DNA from: Paramecium sonneborni
Taxonomy: Eukaryota; Ciliophora; Oligohymenophorea; Peniculida; Parameciidae
DNA length: 64,000 bases
Assembly (NCBI GenBank): GCA_905182985.1
Contig: CAJJDN010000012.1
Coordinates: forward strand, 758,020-822,019
Reading direction: 5' to 3'
The notes beneath the pieces were generated by a model. The model saw nothing but the letters and a program-made list of their open reading frames with translations, had not been told where the DNA came from and searched no databases. Positions 51,947 to 63,703 of this stretch are shown piece by piece. A program made the position numbers and the translations under genes. Within the stretch, counting starts at the first letter, position 1. Each line of letters begins with the position of its first letter.

Positions 51947-53716
51947 TCATTTTAAATGGTGCATATAAATTTCATTATTATTTGACACATAAATAGCATC
52001 TGGATAATTTCCAAAACAAATGGATTCTATAAAATTATCTTATTTAGATTCATTAAAGCATTGCCATTAATTTTAACAATTCTTTTCCCATAATTAAATT
52101 ATATTGGCTTCTCCTCCTATTGCCAAAATTGAAGAATCTTTATTAAATTGAATAGTCCTAATCTTATTCTGATTATTAAAAATCCTTTAATAATCTTTGT
52201 ATTCATTTTTTTTTGAATCTTAATTAATATTAAAATAATGTACTATACCATCCTTTGTACAAATTATTAAATCTTAATCATTTTTACTAAATAATATTCT
52301 TTTTGGAGTACTAAATAATTTTAATGATTAAAATTAAATTAATTTAGCACCATCAATTCTCCATAAAGCAACTTTTTAATCAAAAGCTCCAATAGCTAAT
52401 AATGTTCCATCATTTGACATTTCTAAAAATGTAATAATTTCACTAGATTTTTAAACAGAATACTTAAGTTCATAATCTAATTCTGGTCCTTTTTATTCTA
52501 GCATACCAAGACGTTATCCTTCTGAATAATAAATTTGCTTTTCAGATTTGCTAAATAAAACTTAAGATATTCTGGATAAACCACATCCATGAGGAACTAT
52601 TGGTTTAAACATCTATTTTATAATCCATGCTTCACCTTGCTTTTTCCAAATTTTTAAAGAATGACTATTCTCAATCTCTTTAGAAAATTGAATTGTATTT
52701 GAACGAAAATCTGCACCACAAGTTATAAAAGAATTTTCTATTTTGCTTAATTTGAAATCAATTAAGCTTTGGGCATAACATTTAATATTGGTCCAAAATA
52801 TCCAATTTTTTTTTTCAGAATGATATTTCCAAAAATTTATTGAATTATTTGGTTCTATAAATCTTAGGCAAAGAATAGATTAATCATAATTTATTTAAAT
52901 ATCTGCTATAGAAAATTTTTCTTTTATACAAAATTTTTCACTTTTTTCAATTTGAGGTGATCTTTAAATATTAGTTCTAGTTTAAGATTCATCTTTTTAC
53001 TTTAATTAATTTACTTATTCAATTTATTAATTTCCTTAAATTTTTATGTCATTTTCTTATTGAAATTTGAGAATTTATTATTTCAAACTTTTGGCTAATT
53101 CCAAGTATTAATTTGTTTAAGCTAATTATTGATCATCAAGATCTTTAAATTTTAATGTATATTGATTGTTTTCAAAATTAAGAATAGTTTATCTTGATAG
53201 CAATTCTGCTAAATCTTGGAATTTCTTAATTCCATATTTCTAAAAAATCTAATCTTCTTTTTGTGTATTATTTGATTCTTTTAAAATTTCCTCCTTTAAT
53301 TACAATTTGCAATTTATAAAGTTAATTAATAATTCCATACATATAGATGATGGTCTCTAAATACAAGAAATTTACATTAGTCTAATGTTTAAAGTTTCAA
53401 GTAAATCTTAGATTTCTTAAATTTATTTGTGAAAGCATAATTAAATACTTTAGGCAGTAGAAAAATTATAGTGTTAGAGGTTTTTATAGATTTCATCACA
53501 TAGGTTGCCAAAAGTATCAATTGGAATACAATTATTATTAAGTTTGCATTAAGAACATTTGAGTCTTAATTTCACATCACAATTTAATGAAAGATCTATA
53601 CATTTGTATAGTTGCTTATGCTAATTACATGTTAATTCATCGATTTATTGGTTGTTATTTTAAATGATGTTGAATTATTATAGATTAATCATTTTTTAAA
53701 TAAATTATTGATTCAT
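51947..53716 (-). CDS. WD40-repeat protein with N-terminal Cys/His motif (copy 2)
   Basis: Leftward, single frame of 589 residues from ATG 53716 (MNQQFIQKMINLQQFN) to TGA 51947. The N-terminus carries a B-box-like cysteine/histidine cluster (LTCNQHKQLYKCIDLSLNC, then LKCSQCKLNNNC), then a long coiled coil and WD40 blades almost word-for-word like copy 1: LFSTPKRILFSKNDQDLI, FNKDSSILAIGGEANIIQLW, ESICFGNYPDAIYVSNNNEI. It ends 286 bp before the copy 1 start, on the same strand. The N-terminal zinc-like region is more complete than in copy 1. Another ATG at 53822 opens a short frame that stops at about 53756 and is out of register, so I did not use it. Confidence 0.82.
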
Positions 53717-54648
53717 ATTCTAAGGATTTACTTAAATACTTATAAATATCTCAGTATTAAACCATATATTTATAATATTGTTCTATTTTGAATGAAATTT
53801 CACAGAATATATCTTTATTCATATTTATTTAAATTTAATGTTAAAAACATTTTTAAATGAAGCTTAAATTTTTAATTATGCTAGAAAATTATATATGAAC
53901 ATTTAAAAATTCAGGTAATATGAATATTTGATAAATCTTTCATGTATAAACTCACCTAAATAAATCTAACTTTATTTGAAATGCTCTTTAAAGTGATAAA
54001 AATATTTCTTAATCAACCTATGTACATATATTTATCCTATTAAATTTCTTTTCACTGTTGTATTTTACAATAACTTGAGATATTTATTTAGTAAAATAAA
54101 TAATTATATTACCAGAATTAATTACATAATATAAACTTATGTATTAAATTTTCAGAACAATGAAAATGATGAAATAAATAATAAGGCCCATTAGAATGTG
54201 TACACCAATAATAGCAACAAATAATTATTTGAATATATACAATCTGAATCAATTCTTTTTAAGAATGTCATTAGAAAATAATGATGATGATTTAGAAACA
54301 ATTAAAGTAAAAGAAGAACTAAATATTCGTAGGTTAATTAAGAATCAGATATGAGGTGCCCTCAGATGATTGTTTGATTTATTCATAAATAAAATCAGAG
54401 AAATTAATAACAATTATAATCATCATTTGAATTTTAAATTATTTGATTATTCTGACAAATAAATAGTTTATATAAATGTAAAAGAATTAATTTTGAGATT
54501 CTCAATACTTGTTGCTCTTAATTTTAGATAAAAATTGTGGACAATTAAATTGGATATAAAAATACAATAACATGAAACTAAATCTGAAAGAAAAATAAAT
54601 GAATTTAATATATATAGTTCATTAATTTAACTACTCGATAATAATCAA
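53717..54648. other. Long intergenic region with one doubtful small ORF
   Basis: About 930 bp, long for this genome. A 64-codon frame runs 54160-54354 (MKMMKQIIRPIRMC ... ELNIRRLIKNQI) and a second overlapping frame reads NENDEINNKAHQNVY, but neither has a supported start or a homologue I know. It probably holds the divergent promoters of the WD40 gene and the surface protein. Confidence 0.4.
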
Positions 54649-55579
54649 ATGTTGATATTATTATTTTATTGTTTATCTTTAACAAAAGGATTATCTCCAT
54701 TAGTATGTGGAGATGCTATTTAAGAAAAAGATTGTTTAGATGTTTTAAATGGAATGTATTTTATAATAATATTTAGATATTAATGCAAATGGACAGTAAA
54801 TGGATGTGTCAATATGAAATGTGAATTGGCTACACCTCCTTGTGATCAATTAATTTATGAGAAAAAAGCTTGTTCAACAAGCGGAACTAATTGCGTTACA
54901 GTTTCATAATGTTCAGAAATTGATAACTAAAAGTCTTGTGAGGTTGTAAAAGCTGGTGGTAGAGATTGTATGTGGGATACAAATTGTAGAATAAAATAAT
55001 GTTCTGATTATGATTAACCAAATTGTAAAATATCAAATGGAGATTATTGTATTTTTAAGGATGGTATATGTCAGAAGCTAGAATTATGCACTGATGTATC
55101 TACAAAGGAATTGTGTTAGAGTATTGATTTAAAAGATTAATGTGGATGGATAGAAAATAAATGCGATATTTTTGATTGCCAAAAATTTAAAAATTCAGAA
55201 GAATGTTTTTCTGCTGTATTAAACAATTAAACATGTTTTAATGGAGCTACTGATAATACCGTTGTTGATTGTATGAGTTGTTAAAATCTAAAAACTTAAT
55301 GTGATTGTCAAAAGTATACTCTTTATGGTTGTAGATGGTAAGTTGATACATTAACTTGCTTTACTTAAAAGTATTAATTAATTAAAAAATAGATGTGAAG
55401 ATTTTGAAGATACAATCTCTTGTGCATAATCTTTTGATGGATTAACTTGCATTTGGTATAATCCCTTAAATTAATGTAAATCAATTGTCAAAGCAAATGA
55501 ATTAGATAGATAATGTGATTTATATGCTTTCAGTCAGACTATAATAGTGGGGTTTCTAATTTGGATGATCTATATATGA
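54649..55579 (+). CDS. Small cysteine-rich surface-antigen-like protein
   Basis: ATG 54649, one 22-nt intron at 55371-55392 that restores the frame, TGA 55577; 302 residues. Signal peptide MLILLFYCLSLTKGLS, then cysteine-rich repeats with the C-x-W pattern (YQCKWTVNGCV, DCMWDTNCRIKQC, QCGWIENKCDIFDC, GCRWQVDTLTC, LTCIWYN), and a hydrophobic C-terminus (FSQTIIVGFLIWMIYI) suitable as a GPI-attachment signal. This is the plan of Paramecium GPI-anchored surface antigens in miniature, and resembles the giant at 24103-32732. Function at the cell surface is inferred. It ends 19 bp from the convergent p24 gene. Confidence 0.8.
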
Positions 55580-55598
55580 AATAAATAAATTTATCAAA

Positions 55599-56210
55599 TC
55601 ATAAGAGTAATGGTGATCTTTTATTGTACAATCTCTTTATATACCAAATCTACCATATTGTAACTAAAACAATAAAAATAGTTTCAATAACTGTAAATAT
55701 ATATATTTTCTTATTGGCTTCTTTTACTTATTAAGTTGATGATTCATATCGAATTTGTTAAAATTTATGATCATAATATAATTCTTAAAGTCCATTATGA
55801 ATATAATCTATGTCTAATTCTAATGGATCAATATCTGTTGATTTTATTTTATCTTCTTTATCTTTTACAACATCAACAGCATATGTAAGTAATTGATTAG
55901 CCTTTTTTTTATTGTTAAATATTATTTAATACAAACCTATTTCATTTGCTTGAACAGTGAAATTTCCTTTATTTGTTGCCATCTTTGAATATATTGTTCT
56001 TCCATTTGGAGTTTTAACTGAAAAATCTATAACATCTTTGTGATGATTCACTTAATATGCTCCTTTTATTAATGTTGGTTCAGTTATATTCTCCAATAAT
56101 ACATCTTCTTAATTTGCTGTTAAAGTGAATGTTATAATGTCATCAGGAATAAAATCATAAAAACATTATACACTCACTAAAAACGTGGCATAAATAACTA
56201 AATATTTCAT
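55599..56210 (-). CDS. p24/emp24 (TMED) family cargo receptor
   Basis: Leftward, 203 codons with no intron. It has a signal peptide (MKYLVIYATFLVSVQC) and a GOLD-type beta domain (FTLTANQEDVLLENI, HHKDVIDFSVKTPNGRTIYS, GNFTVQANEIGLYQIIFNN). A lumenal coiled coil follows (LDIDYIHNGLQELYYDHKF), then one TM segment (IYIFTVIETIFIVLVTIWQIW) and a short tail IKRLYNKRSPLLL. This is the full p24 layout; the family cycles between ER and Golgi, selecting cargo such as GPI-anchored proteins. The tail has basic residues but not a perfect C-terminal KKxx signal. Confidence 0.9.
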
Positions 56211-56246
56211 TATAAAAAATTAATTAATTAATTTTGGTATATAATT

Positions 56247-57371
56247 TCAATCCATAGATTCAGCTTCTTAAGGAATCCTAAATCCAATTTATTTCTTTTG
56301 ATTATTTTTCATTTTATGTCTTCTTATTAGAAATACTAATAAAGAAAGTAATAAAACTATTGTAAAAATACCAAGGTATATGTAGTATACATTATTTTAA
56401 GCTTAGAATTTAGTTTCATCTTCATTTATAATACTTTATTATCTTTGATTTCGTAGCATTTCTTTTTTTATAATTAATTTTATTAAATCTCTCTCTTCAT
56501 CGGTCAAATCATTTACTCCATTCTTACTTAAATAATCATCTACTTCCTTCTAAATTTCCTCCTCTGTTTTTCCCTATTCTAATTTTTCCCTTATTAATTC
56601 TCTTACTTTTTATCTATATTATTTCATTTGTTAATTTTGATTACTTTATTCTTCCTATTTCTTCACATCTAAAATAATTTCATCAATTGTTTTGTTATTT
56701 TATTCTAATGTTGTTGAATTACTAAAGAATATCTCTATAAATTCTTTCATCTTTTCTTGAATTTTCTATTCTGCCAAACCCTAATCTAAAAATTCTTATA
56801 TCTAATATTCTATTTCCCTCAAATCCTATTCATTTTATTCTTAAATCATTTTATATTCATTTATATTCCATGTTGCTTTTGTTCCTCTATCAGGTTTATT
56901 TTAAAAATTTTCAATTTCTTCTTTAATTGTCTATAAAACTAAATTACTATTAAACACTTTTGATGAGTCTTTAAGTGCTCTATTTAAACTTTGAGAAATC
57001 TTTGTCAATACAATATCTTTATCTGTCGTATTTAGTTAACTAAAATATTATATATCATTTTCGAGCTTTATTTTCTCTTGTTCATTCTCTTTTTCCAGTT
57101 CCCCAATCATTTCAATCAAACTTTAAAAAATCTTTTATTTTTCTTCTTAATTTGCTGAAGCATAATATAATAATCCTTCACTTAATATATATCCTTCGAT
57201 TAATTCCAATTCATCCTTTTGACTTTGTGTTAAATTACTTGAAATATGATCTAAAATTTAATCAAATGCTTCATTAGATTAATCCCATTTCTCACCTTTT
57301 TTTGGAGGAACTCCTTTTTATTACAAAAATCTCCCCTATATTACAAAAACAAGAATCAAAAGAATTATCAT
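56247..57371 (-). CDS. Single-pass membrane protein with long coiled coil, unknown family
   Basis: Leftward, one frame of 374 codons from ATG 57371 to TGA 56247. N-terminal signal sequence MIILLILVFVIQG, then about 290 mostly charged residues with heptad character (Glu, Lys and Gln rich; e.g. REKLEQGKTEEEIQKEVDDY), one TM helix (VYYIYLGIFTIVLLLSLLVF), and a short basic cytosolic tail (LIRRHKMKNNQKKQ). Type I topology is inferred. It starts leftward 36 bp upstream of the p24 gene and on the same strand. I do not recognise the family. Confidence 0.78.
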
Positions 57372-57654
57372 ATTTTTATTAATATTTTAGTATATAGGCA
57401 ATATTTAAAATTAAAAATTGCATTAACAATCAAATGTGCAAATATTTCAAAACAATTTACTTCCCTATTCGATCATAATTATTTTTTATAATATTTACTA
57501 ACAATTTTGAATGATCCTAATTTTGCTTGTAAACAAACTCAAAAAATCTGAAGTTCATTATTTTTAATGGTTTCATAACAATTTATAAAGTGCAATAAAA
57601 TGAAAATGATAAATTAATTATATATTTAATTTTTATCGTTAAACAGATTTTACT

Positions 57655-58056
57655 ATGACTAGTGAAATTAGTGAGGATAGTAGTTTTTATGATATCAAAT
57701 TTCCTAGATCTCTAACTACAAGTGTTAGAAAACAAGGCTAAGAAGACTACATTTTTGAAATGAAGGAGAAACAAAAACAAATTGAAGATTTAACTTATTA
57801 AGTTAAATTAATGGCAGCAAATAATTAAACATTAAATCTTTAGAATTAAATGCAAAAAAGCGAAATTGAAAGATTGCTTAGATTTATCAATGAATAATAA
57901 AATGAAATGAAAAAAATGGCTTAAAAAGATAATAAAAAATAAATAAATACAAGATCAATTAAAATGCAATTAATCAATAAAATGTGTTAATGGGCTAAGC
58001 AATTTCCATTAGATTAATAAATTTAATTTGAGTAAATAGTTTAAATGATTATATGA
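57655..58056 (+). CDS. Small coiled-coil protein, unknown
   Basis: Single frame of 133 codons, ATG 57655 to TGA 58054. Starts MTSEISEDSSFYDIKFPRSL; from about residue 35 it is a heptad-rich Glu/Lys/Gln helix (MKEKQKQIEDLTYQVKLMA, SEIERLLRFINEQQNE), ending AKQFPLDQQIQFEQIVQMII. Typical of short basal-body or cytoskeletal coiled-coil proteins, but no family is recognised. An upstream exon cannot be excluded. Its stop is 12 bp from the convergent gene at 58069. Confidence 0.65.
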
Positions 58057-58068
58057 AATATTTCTAAT

Positions 58069-58883
58069 TCAAAATTTTGTCACTAAAAATTATTTCATTA
58101 AAAATTGAATTTCTATCATCATTTCAGTAAAGGGTTTCTCCTGTTTTACTGATTTAGCAACTTGTTTCTCTAAATTATCAAATCCTTAAGATTAAAATTG
58201 TTGGAAATTGAAATATTTTTTGTTGCTTGATTCTTCATCTTCAGCTAATACATCAATTAAATTGAACATAGATTCCTTGATCTACAGAATAAAATTTCAA
58301 ATTTACCGGCTTTTTGTACCTGTTTTTAATTCTATCCTTCATCCAATCTTAATTTGAAATGGATCTCTCTTCATTCAAGGAGTATTTTATATTTGGAGGA
58401 CAAAATAACTATAATATGGCAAATATTTACTTAAGTCTTTATATCGAAATATCTTTAAACAAGTATCATCTCTATATCACAAAGTGTTTAGGTGCCAATT
58501 ATTATGCGATTTTTTTTATTGTCATTTTCTAAAGTTGATATTTGTTGTTCATTAAAAACAGATGCTAGCGCACTAGCCATAGGAGGTACAAATGAATTTT
58601 TTTGTTCATTCATAAAAAAGTTGTTCGAATTGTTGAATTAAAAGCTTGGTACAGAGAAGCCTTAGAGGAATGCTGGAATTTGCAAATTATCTTTAAAAAT
58701 TGAGTCATCTTGATAGAAAAATAATATTATACTTGAGTTATTAATTTGTAATTATGGAATTTGAGGGTTGTTATAATCCACCATTGAAGTAGGAGGGAAG
58801 TTATACACAAAACAAGGATATTAGGGTTATTAGTTTTGTTAGTCTTTTGAATGTGTCTAAATATCAATTGAATCATTAAGCAT
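58069..58883 (-). CDS. Hypothetical protein
   Basis: Leftward from ATG 58883 (MLNDSIDIQTHSKDQQNQQ). Two mini-introns (22 nt near 58410-58431 and 25 nt near 58285-58309) make one frame of 255 residues to TGA 58069; the total length divides exactly by three once they are removed, supporting the model. Asn/Gln/Pro/Phe-rich N-terminal half, then CPPNIKYSLNEERSISNQDW and a charged C-terminal part (KESMFNLIDVLAEDEESS, EKPFTEMMIEIQFLMKQ). No signal peptide or TM. Family not recognised. Confidence 0.65.
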
Positions 58884-59283
58884 AATTAATATATATATTA
58901 TAATAGAAAGTGTACAACGCAGAATATTTGAATGGATGTTAACATAATTTTCCATTCATTTTATATTTGAAAGACTTTTCATCAATGAACATTATTTTGT
59001 ACTACATATTATCCTAAAAAATTATTTTATTTATTGAATTGCTTAAATAAGTTATTTAAGTTGACCAAAGAAACAATTATTAAAAATATGAAAAAGAAGG
59101 ATAACTTAAAGTAAAACATCTACTGATAAATTTGTTGAAAATTGGAATTTAGTTTTAAAATTTTAATCATTGCATAAAATAAATTTTATTTTTTGCTGAC
59201 TTCTTCCAAACAATTATTAATTAATGGATATATCAATAATTTATTTTTCATTATATAATATTTTGATATAAAATATTTTTGAT
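58884..59283. other. Intergenic region, no convincing gene
   Basis: About 400 bp. A rightward frame of about 95 codons (about 58986-59270, starting MNIILYYILSQ) exists, but with TGA as the only stop such frames are expected by chance in AT-rich DNA, and it has no recognisable motif. Confidence 0.5.
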
Positions 59284-62200
59284 TCAATCAGCTTTCTAAT
59301 TTTAAAGTATGCCTTATCCTAAATACTCACATATAATATCAAATTTATCAGCAGCTGCATATAGTTTTTCTTTGAATGGTTTGGTTTCTTTTGAGGCTTC
59401 AGTAAATTCTTATTTTCTCTTGAAAAACATCTATGTATCAGATGGACAAAGTAAACAAGCTCTTTCTCTATAAATTTTGAATATTTATTTATTACGTATG
59501 AATGCATTATTCATGATAAGAATGACCACAAAGGAAATGATAAGAAGGTAAAGTCAATATAGCTTCACAACAACTACATTTAGTAGATTAAAAAACTTTT
59601 GCTTAAGTTTTTAATTTCTTATATTCAGTTCGTAAATCTGCAGCTTTCTTCATCTTTTCTTTGACAACTTTTTGGTATTCATCAATCTGTTTTTTATCTT
59701 TTGATATTTTATTAGTGAAATAACTCTTTACTAATTTAAAATTGACATTTTTATTTTTAGACAAAATATTCAATATCAATAAAGGTGAAAGATTTTCTAA
59801 AGTACTTACTTATACCAAAACTTCTTAGATATAATTTTCTGCACCATTCTCCGGCTTAGCAAAATATTTTAATGCTTATATCCATAGATTAGTTTCTTCT
59901 CTACCATATTCACTACATAAATTAATGATTTAATCATTCTCTTTCAAACTAATATAAAAATTTAATAATTCTTCTCTCATTTGTAACTTTTTTAAGAGAA
60001 ATATAATTCCTGGTATAAAATTGTACATTTTAAATAATACTAATAAATGATTCTTATCATATTTCTTTTCATTTTCTTAGTTCTCTAACAATTTCATAAT
60101 TCCTTATTCTTTGGTTTATAATTATGTATCTCTTATTCCCAGTTTATTTTCTTCTTTATAATATAATTAATATTTTTCTAAATGAAATTCAAAGTATCTG
60201 TGGAATATTGCTTTTTCGTTTGGTAAAGTTTTACAATTCTCAATTAAAAACTTAAGATAATTTTCCAAATATTCATTGTTAACAACAAATAAATGTAAAA
60301 ATTCATCTGGTTTACCAAAAGTTATAGAAAATACTTTTTTAATTTCCTCATCTTACAAATTGAAATATCTCCATACTTTTAATTCTTCGGTAGTTAAAAT
60401 GCTTATTGATTCAATTCCTTTTTGAGTATCAACTCTTTTTTTCAAATTTTAAACCATACTTATAAGCAAAACCAAATTCTATATAATTTCTAAACAAAAT
60501 TCAGGTTCTGCCTTCATTAATTATTGTCCAAACTCTTTCAAATATTAAGCCTAATTTGATAGATAAACAAATTGATACTTTTTCATCCAATTAAATTTCA
60601 TCCTTGATATACATTAAAGCACTTTTACAATCTTGCTTATTTTAATCTTTATTATTCTAATCTTTATTAGTTTCAATGAGTATGCTAAGATAAGCTTCAT
60701 TTTTTTATCTAGATTTAGCTAATCTGAGAGCTAGATCAATATGACCTAATTATCTGCATTCTTTTATAGCAGTGTCAATATCAAATAAATCAGAATCAAA
60801 ATTAGATTCCTTTAGAAATTCTTCTAGTTTAGTAATCTATTTTTGCTTTACATAACAATTCAATAATAAAGCTGTATGATTTTTGTCTGCTTATTTTTCA
60901 TGATGTAATGCTGCTAAATATTAAATCAAAAAATCAACATGTGAAACATCTAAAAATTTACCAATTACATAAGAAGGTTCTAAAATTCCAGCTGTATTAA
61001 TATATTATTTTATTGCTCCTTAAAAATCATGTTAATCATATAAATGATCACCATGTAAACGACTAATTTCAGCTAATAATGTTTTATCAGTAGATTAATT
61101 GTTAGCAAATCTATACATAACATCAAAATAATTATTTTTAAAAAAGATTTCAATTTTATGAGTATTTTCTTTCTCTGTCAATCTTAAAAGATTTCTTTCA
61201 CCTTTATTATTTTGTGTTATTACATATAAATAATCTCCAACAGGAATAAATCTTTGAATTTTTTCGAATTTCTTATAATAAGCAATGTAATTATTTAGAA
61301 GATCAAATATTATTAATTGAACAGATTGATCTACTTATTCTTTATCTTATCTTGGAGAGATTAACATTATTAAATAATTTAATTTGTAAAATCTAATTTC
61401 GATTTTATCACCATCTACATTCCAAGTAGCTTCTTTCTTAGTATCACTATATTCTACTATAGTAGAAGTATCATCTTTTGGACATCCTATAAGATTTCCT
61501 TTAGCTGTTAAATCAAATAAAGCTCCTGCAGGGATAGAAAACTTCTTTCTATTTTACATATTCTAAAAGCAAATGATATTAGAATCAGTTGTACAAAATA
61601 AATTAAGATTTTAATCATTTTTACTTAGATGTACAGATTTGATTGGTTCTTAATCTGTTTAAATGATTTAATCTTTATGTTCCATCACCAATAAATTTTA
61701 ACTTTTGGCTTTGAATATCAATATTTAGCCATCTTGTAAACCAAAAGCTAATGCACTTAAATCTTTAGCAACACAAAAGCAATTAAAATTTTGTAAAGGT
61801 TATCCAACTTTATTTACTAAGATAACTTTAATAGGTTCTATGAGTTTAGTGAAATTAAATTACTCATATTCTGATAATCAGTTGTATTTGGATCCCAAAA
61901 TTTAACATAGCTACTCTTTTAGTTATTTTCACTGTCAATACCAAATGTGACTAATTTTCCCTAAGAACATGAATTATTGTTGTTATATTACATCTTTATT
62001 ATCCTTTGAACATTTCATAACTCTGAATTAATCATTGTGAGGTTAAAAGAATCCTTGAATGGAATTTGCTTCATATACATATATAAGATTTTTAGACTAA
62101 GATGAGAGAAACAATTTAGTGGCAATTCCACATCCATCTGAGATTCCTATATCATTCAAAGTTGGGGTTGTTGGATCTCCACTATAATAAAATTAATGAA

Positions 62201-62288
62201 TAATTTGATACTTAGCTCTTTGATCTTGAATATTTTCTTAATTAAAAAATTAAAATTTCTTTATCTGTTCAAGTTCTGTCTGTCTCAT
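59284..62288 (-). CDS. VPS11-like subunit of HOPS/CORVET tethering complexes
   Basis: Leftward from ATG 62288 (MRQTELEQIKKFQFFNQEN) to TGA 59284. An N-terminal beta-propeller-like part (NDIGISDGCGIATKLFLSSQ, DGKLVTFGIDSENNQKS, VAKDLSALAFGLQDG) is followed by a long alpha-solenoid. The C-terminal RING-H2 is CSCCEAILTLPSYHFLCGHSYHEQC ... ACLLC, then ADKFDIICEYLG. LPSxHFLCGHSxHxxC is the VPS11 signature. Introns include 28 nt in the RING (near 59465-59495), 31 nt and 26 nt near the 5' end; at least one more is needed. VPS11 scaffolds vacuole/endosome fusion complexes and has E3-like RING. The 5' part is repeated at 62618-63490 by an assembly overlap. Confidence 0.88.
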
Positions 62289-62501
62289 TCGAATTATTTA
62301 TTATTTATTATTATAGTATTATTTTGTAAGAGATTAAACATTCTATAATTATGAATGAATAATTAAAAAGTTAAGATTTTTGTCATTAAAATAATATATT
62401 AATATTATGTTTGAGTCATTACTTGAAAAAGTATTGAATTCTGTTTTAGGCTAATTTATTGAAGGATTTGATGCATAAAATCTCCATATAGGTATTTGGA
62501 G
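61416..62501. repeat. Assembly overlap, copy 1 (1086 bp)
   Basis: Identical, as far as I can compare, to 62618-63703 beyond the N run. Covers the VPS11 5' part, the divergent spacer and the first 95 bp of VPS13 (62407-62501). Confidence 0.9.
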
Positions 62502-62617
62502 NNNNNNNNNNNNNNNNNNNNNNNNNNNNNNNNNNNNNNNNNNNNNNNNNNNNNNNNNNNNNNNNNNNNNNNNNNNNNNNNNNNNNNNNNNNNNNNNNNN
62601 NNNNNNNNNNNNNNNNN
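62502..62617. other. Assembly gap (116 Ns)
   Basis: Run of N between the two copies of a 1086-bp block. Frames across it are not real. Confidence 0.97.
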
Positions 62618-63703
62618 TACATTCCAAGTAGCTTCTTTCTTAGTATCACTATATTCTACTATAGTAGAAGTATCATCTTTTGGACATCCTATAAGATTTC
62701 CTTTAGCTGTTAAATCAAATAAAGCTCCTGCAGGGATAGAAAACTTCTTTCTATTTTACATATTCTAAAAGCAAATGATATTAGAATCAGTTGTACAAAA
62801 TAAATTAAGATTTTAATCATTTTTACTTAGATGTACAGATTTGATTGGTTCTTAATCTGTTTAAATGATTTAATCTTTATGTTCCATCACCAATAAATTT
62901 TAACTTTTGGCTTTGAATATCAATATTTAGCCATCTTGTAAACCAAAAGCTAATGCACTTAAATCTTTAGCAACACAAAAGCAATTAAAATTTTGTAAAG
63001 GTTATCCAACTTTATTTACTAAGATAACTTTAATAGGTTCTATGAGTTTAGTGAAATTAAATTACTCATATTCTGATAATCAGTTGTATTTGGATCCCAA
63101 AATTTAACATAGCTACTCTTTTAGTTATTTTCACTGTCAATACCAAATGTGACTAATTTTCCCTAAGAACATGAATTATTGTTGTTATATTACATCTTTA
63201 TTATCCTTTGAACATTTCATAACTCTGAATTAATCATTGTGAGGTTAAAAGAATCCTTGAATGGAATTTGCTTCATATACATATATAAGATTTTTAGACT
63301 AAGATGAGAGAAACAATTTAGTGGCAATTCCACATCCATCTGAGATTCCTATATCATTCAAAGTTGGGGTTGTTGGATCTCCACTATAATAAAATTAATG
63401 AATAATTTGATACTTAGCTCTTTGATCTTGAATATTTTCTTAATTAAAAAATTAAAATTTCTTTATCTGTTCAAGTTCTGTCTGTCTCATTCGAATTATT
63501 TATTATTTATTATTATAGTATTATTTTGTAAGAGATTAAACATTCTATAATTATGAATGAATAATTAAAAAGTTAAGATTTTTGTCATTAAAATAATATA
63601 TTAATATTATGTTTGAGTCATTACTTGAAAAAGTATTGAATTCTGTTTTAGGCTAATTTATTGAAGGATTTGATGCATAAAATCTCCATATAGGTATTTG
63701 GAG
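62618..63703. repeat. Assembly overlap, copy 2 (1086 bp)
   Basis: Second appearance of 61416-62501. Contains a 5' fragment of VPS11 (62618-63490, -) that should not be counted as a second gene; VPS13 continues correctly out of this copy to the right. Confidence 0.9.
63491..63608. promoter_or_regulatory. 118-bp divergent spacer between VPS11 and VPS13
   Basis: Only 118 bp separate the divergent start codons (same sequence at 62289-62406). It must contain or overlap both promoters. AT-rich; no motif recognised. Confidence 0.5.

Noticed and set aside
59319..59507. Leftward short frame with MHSYVINKYSKFIEKE as a separate gene
   Set aside because: It reads through the 28-nt intron inside the VPS11 RING region in the wrong frame.
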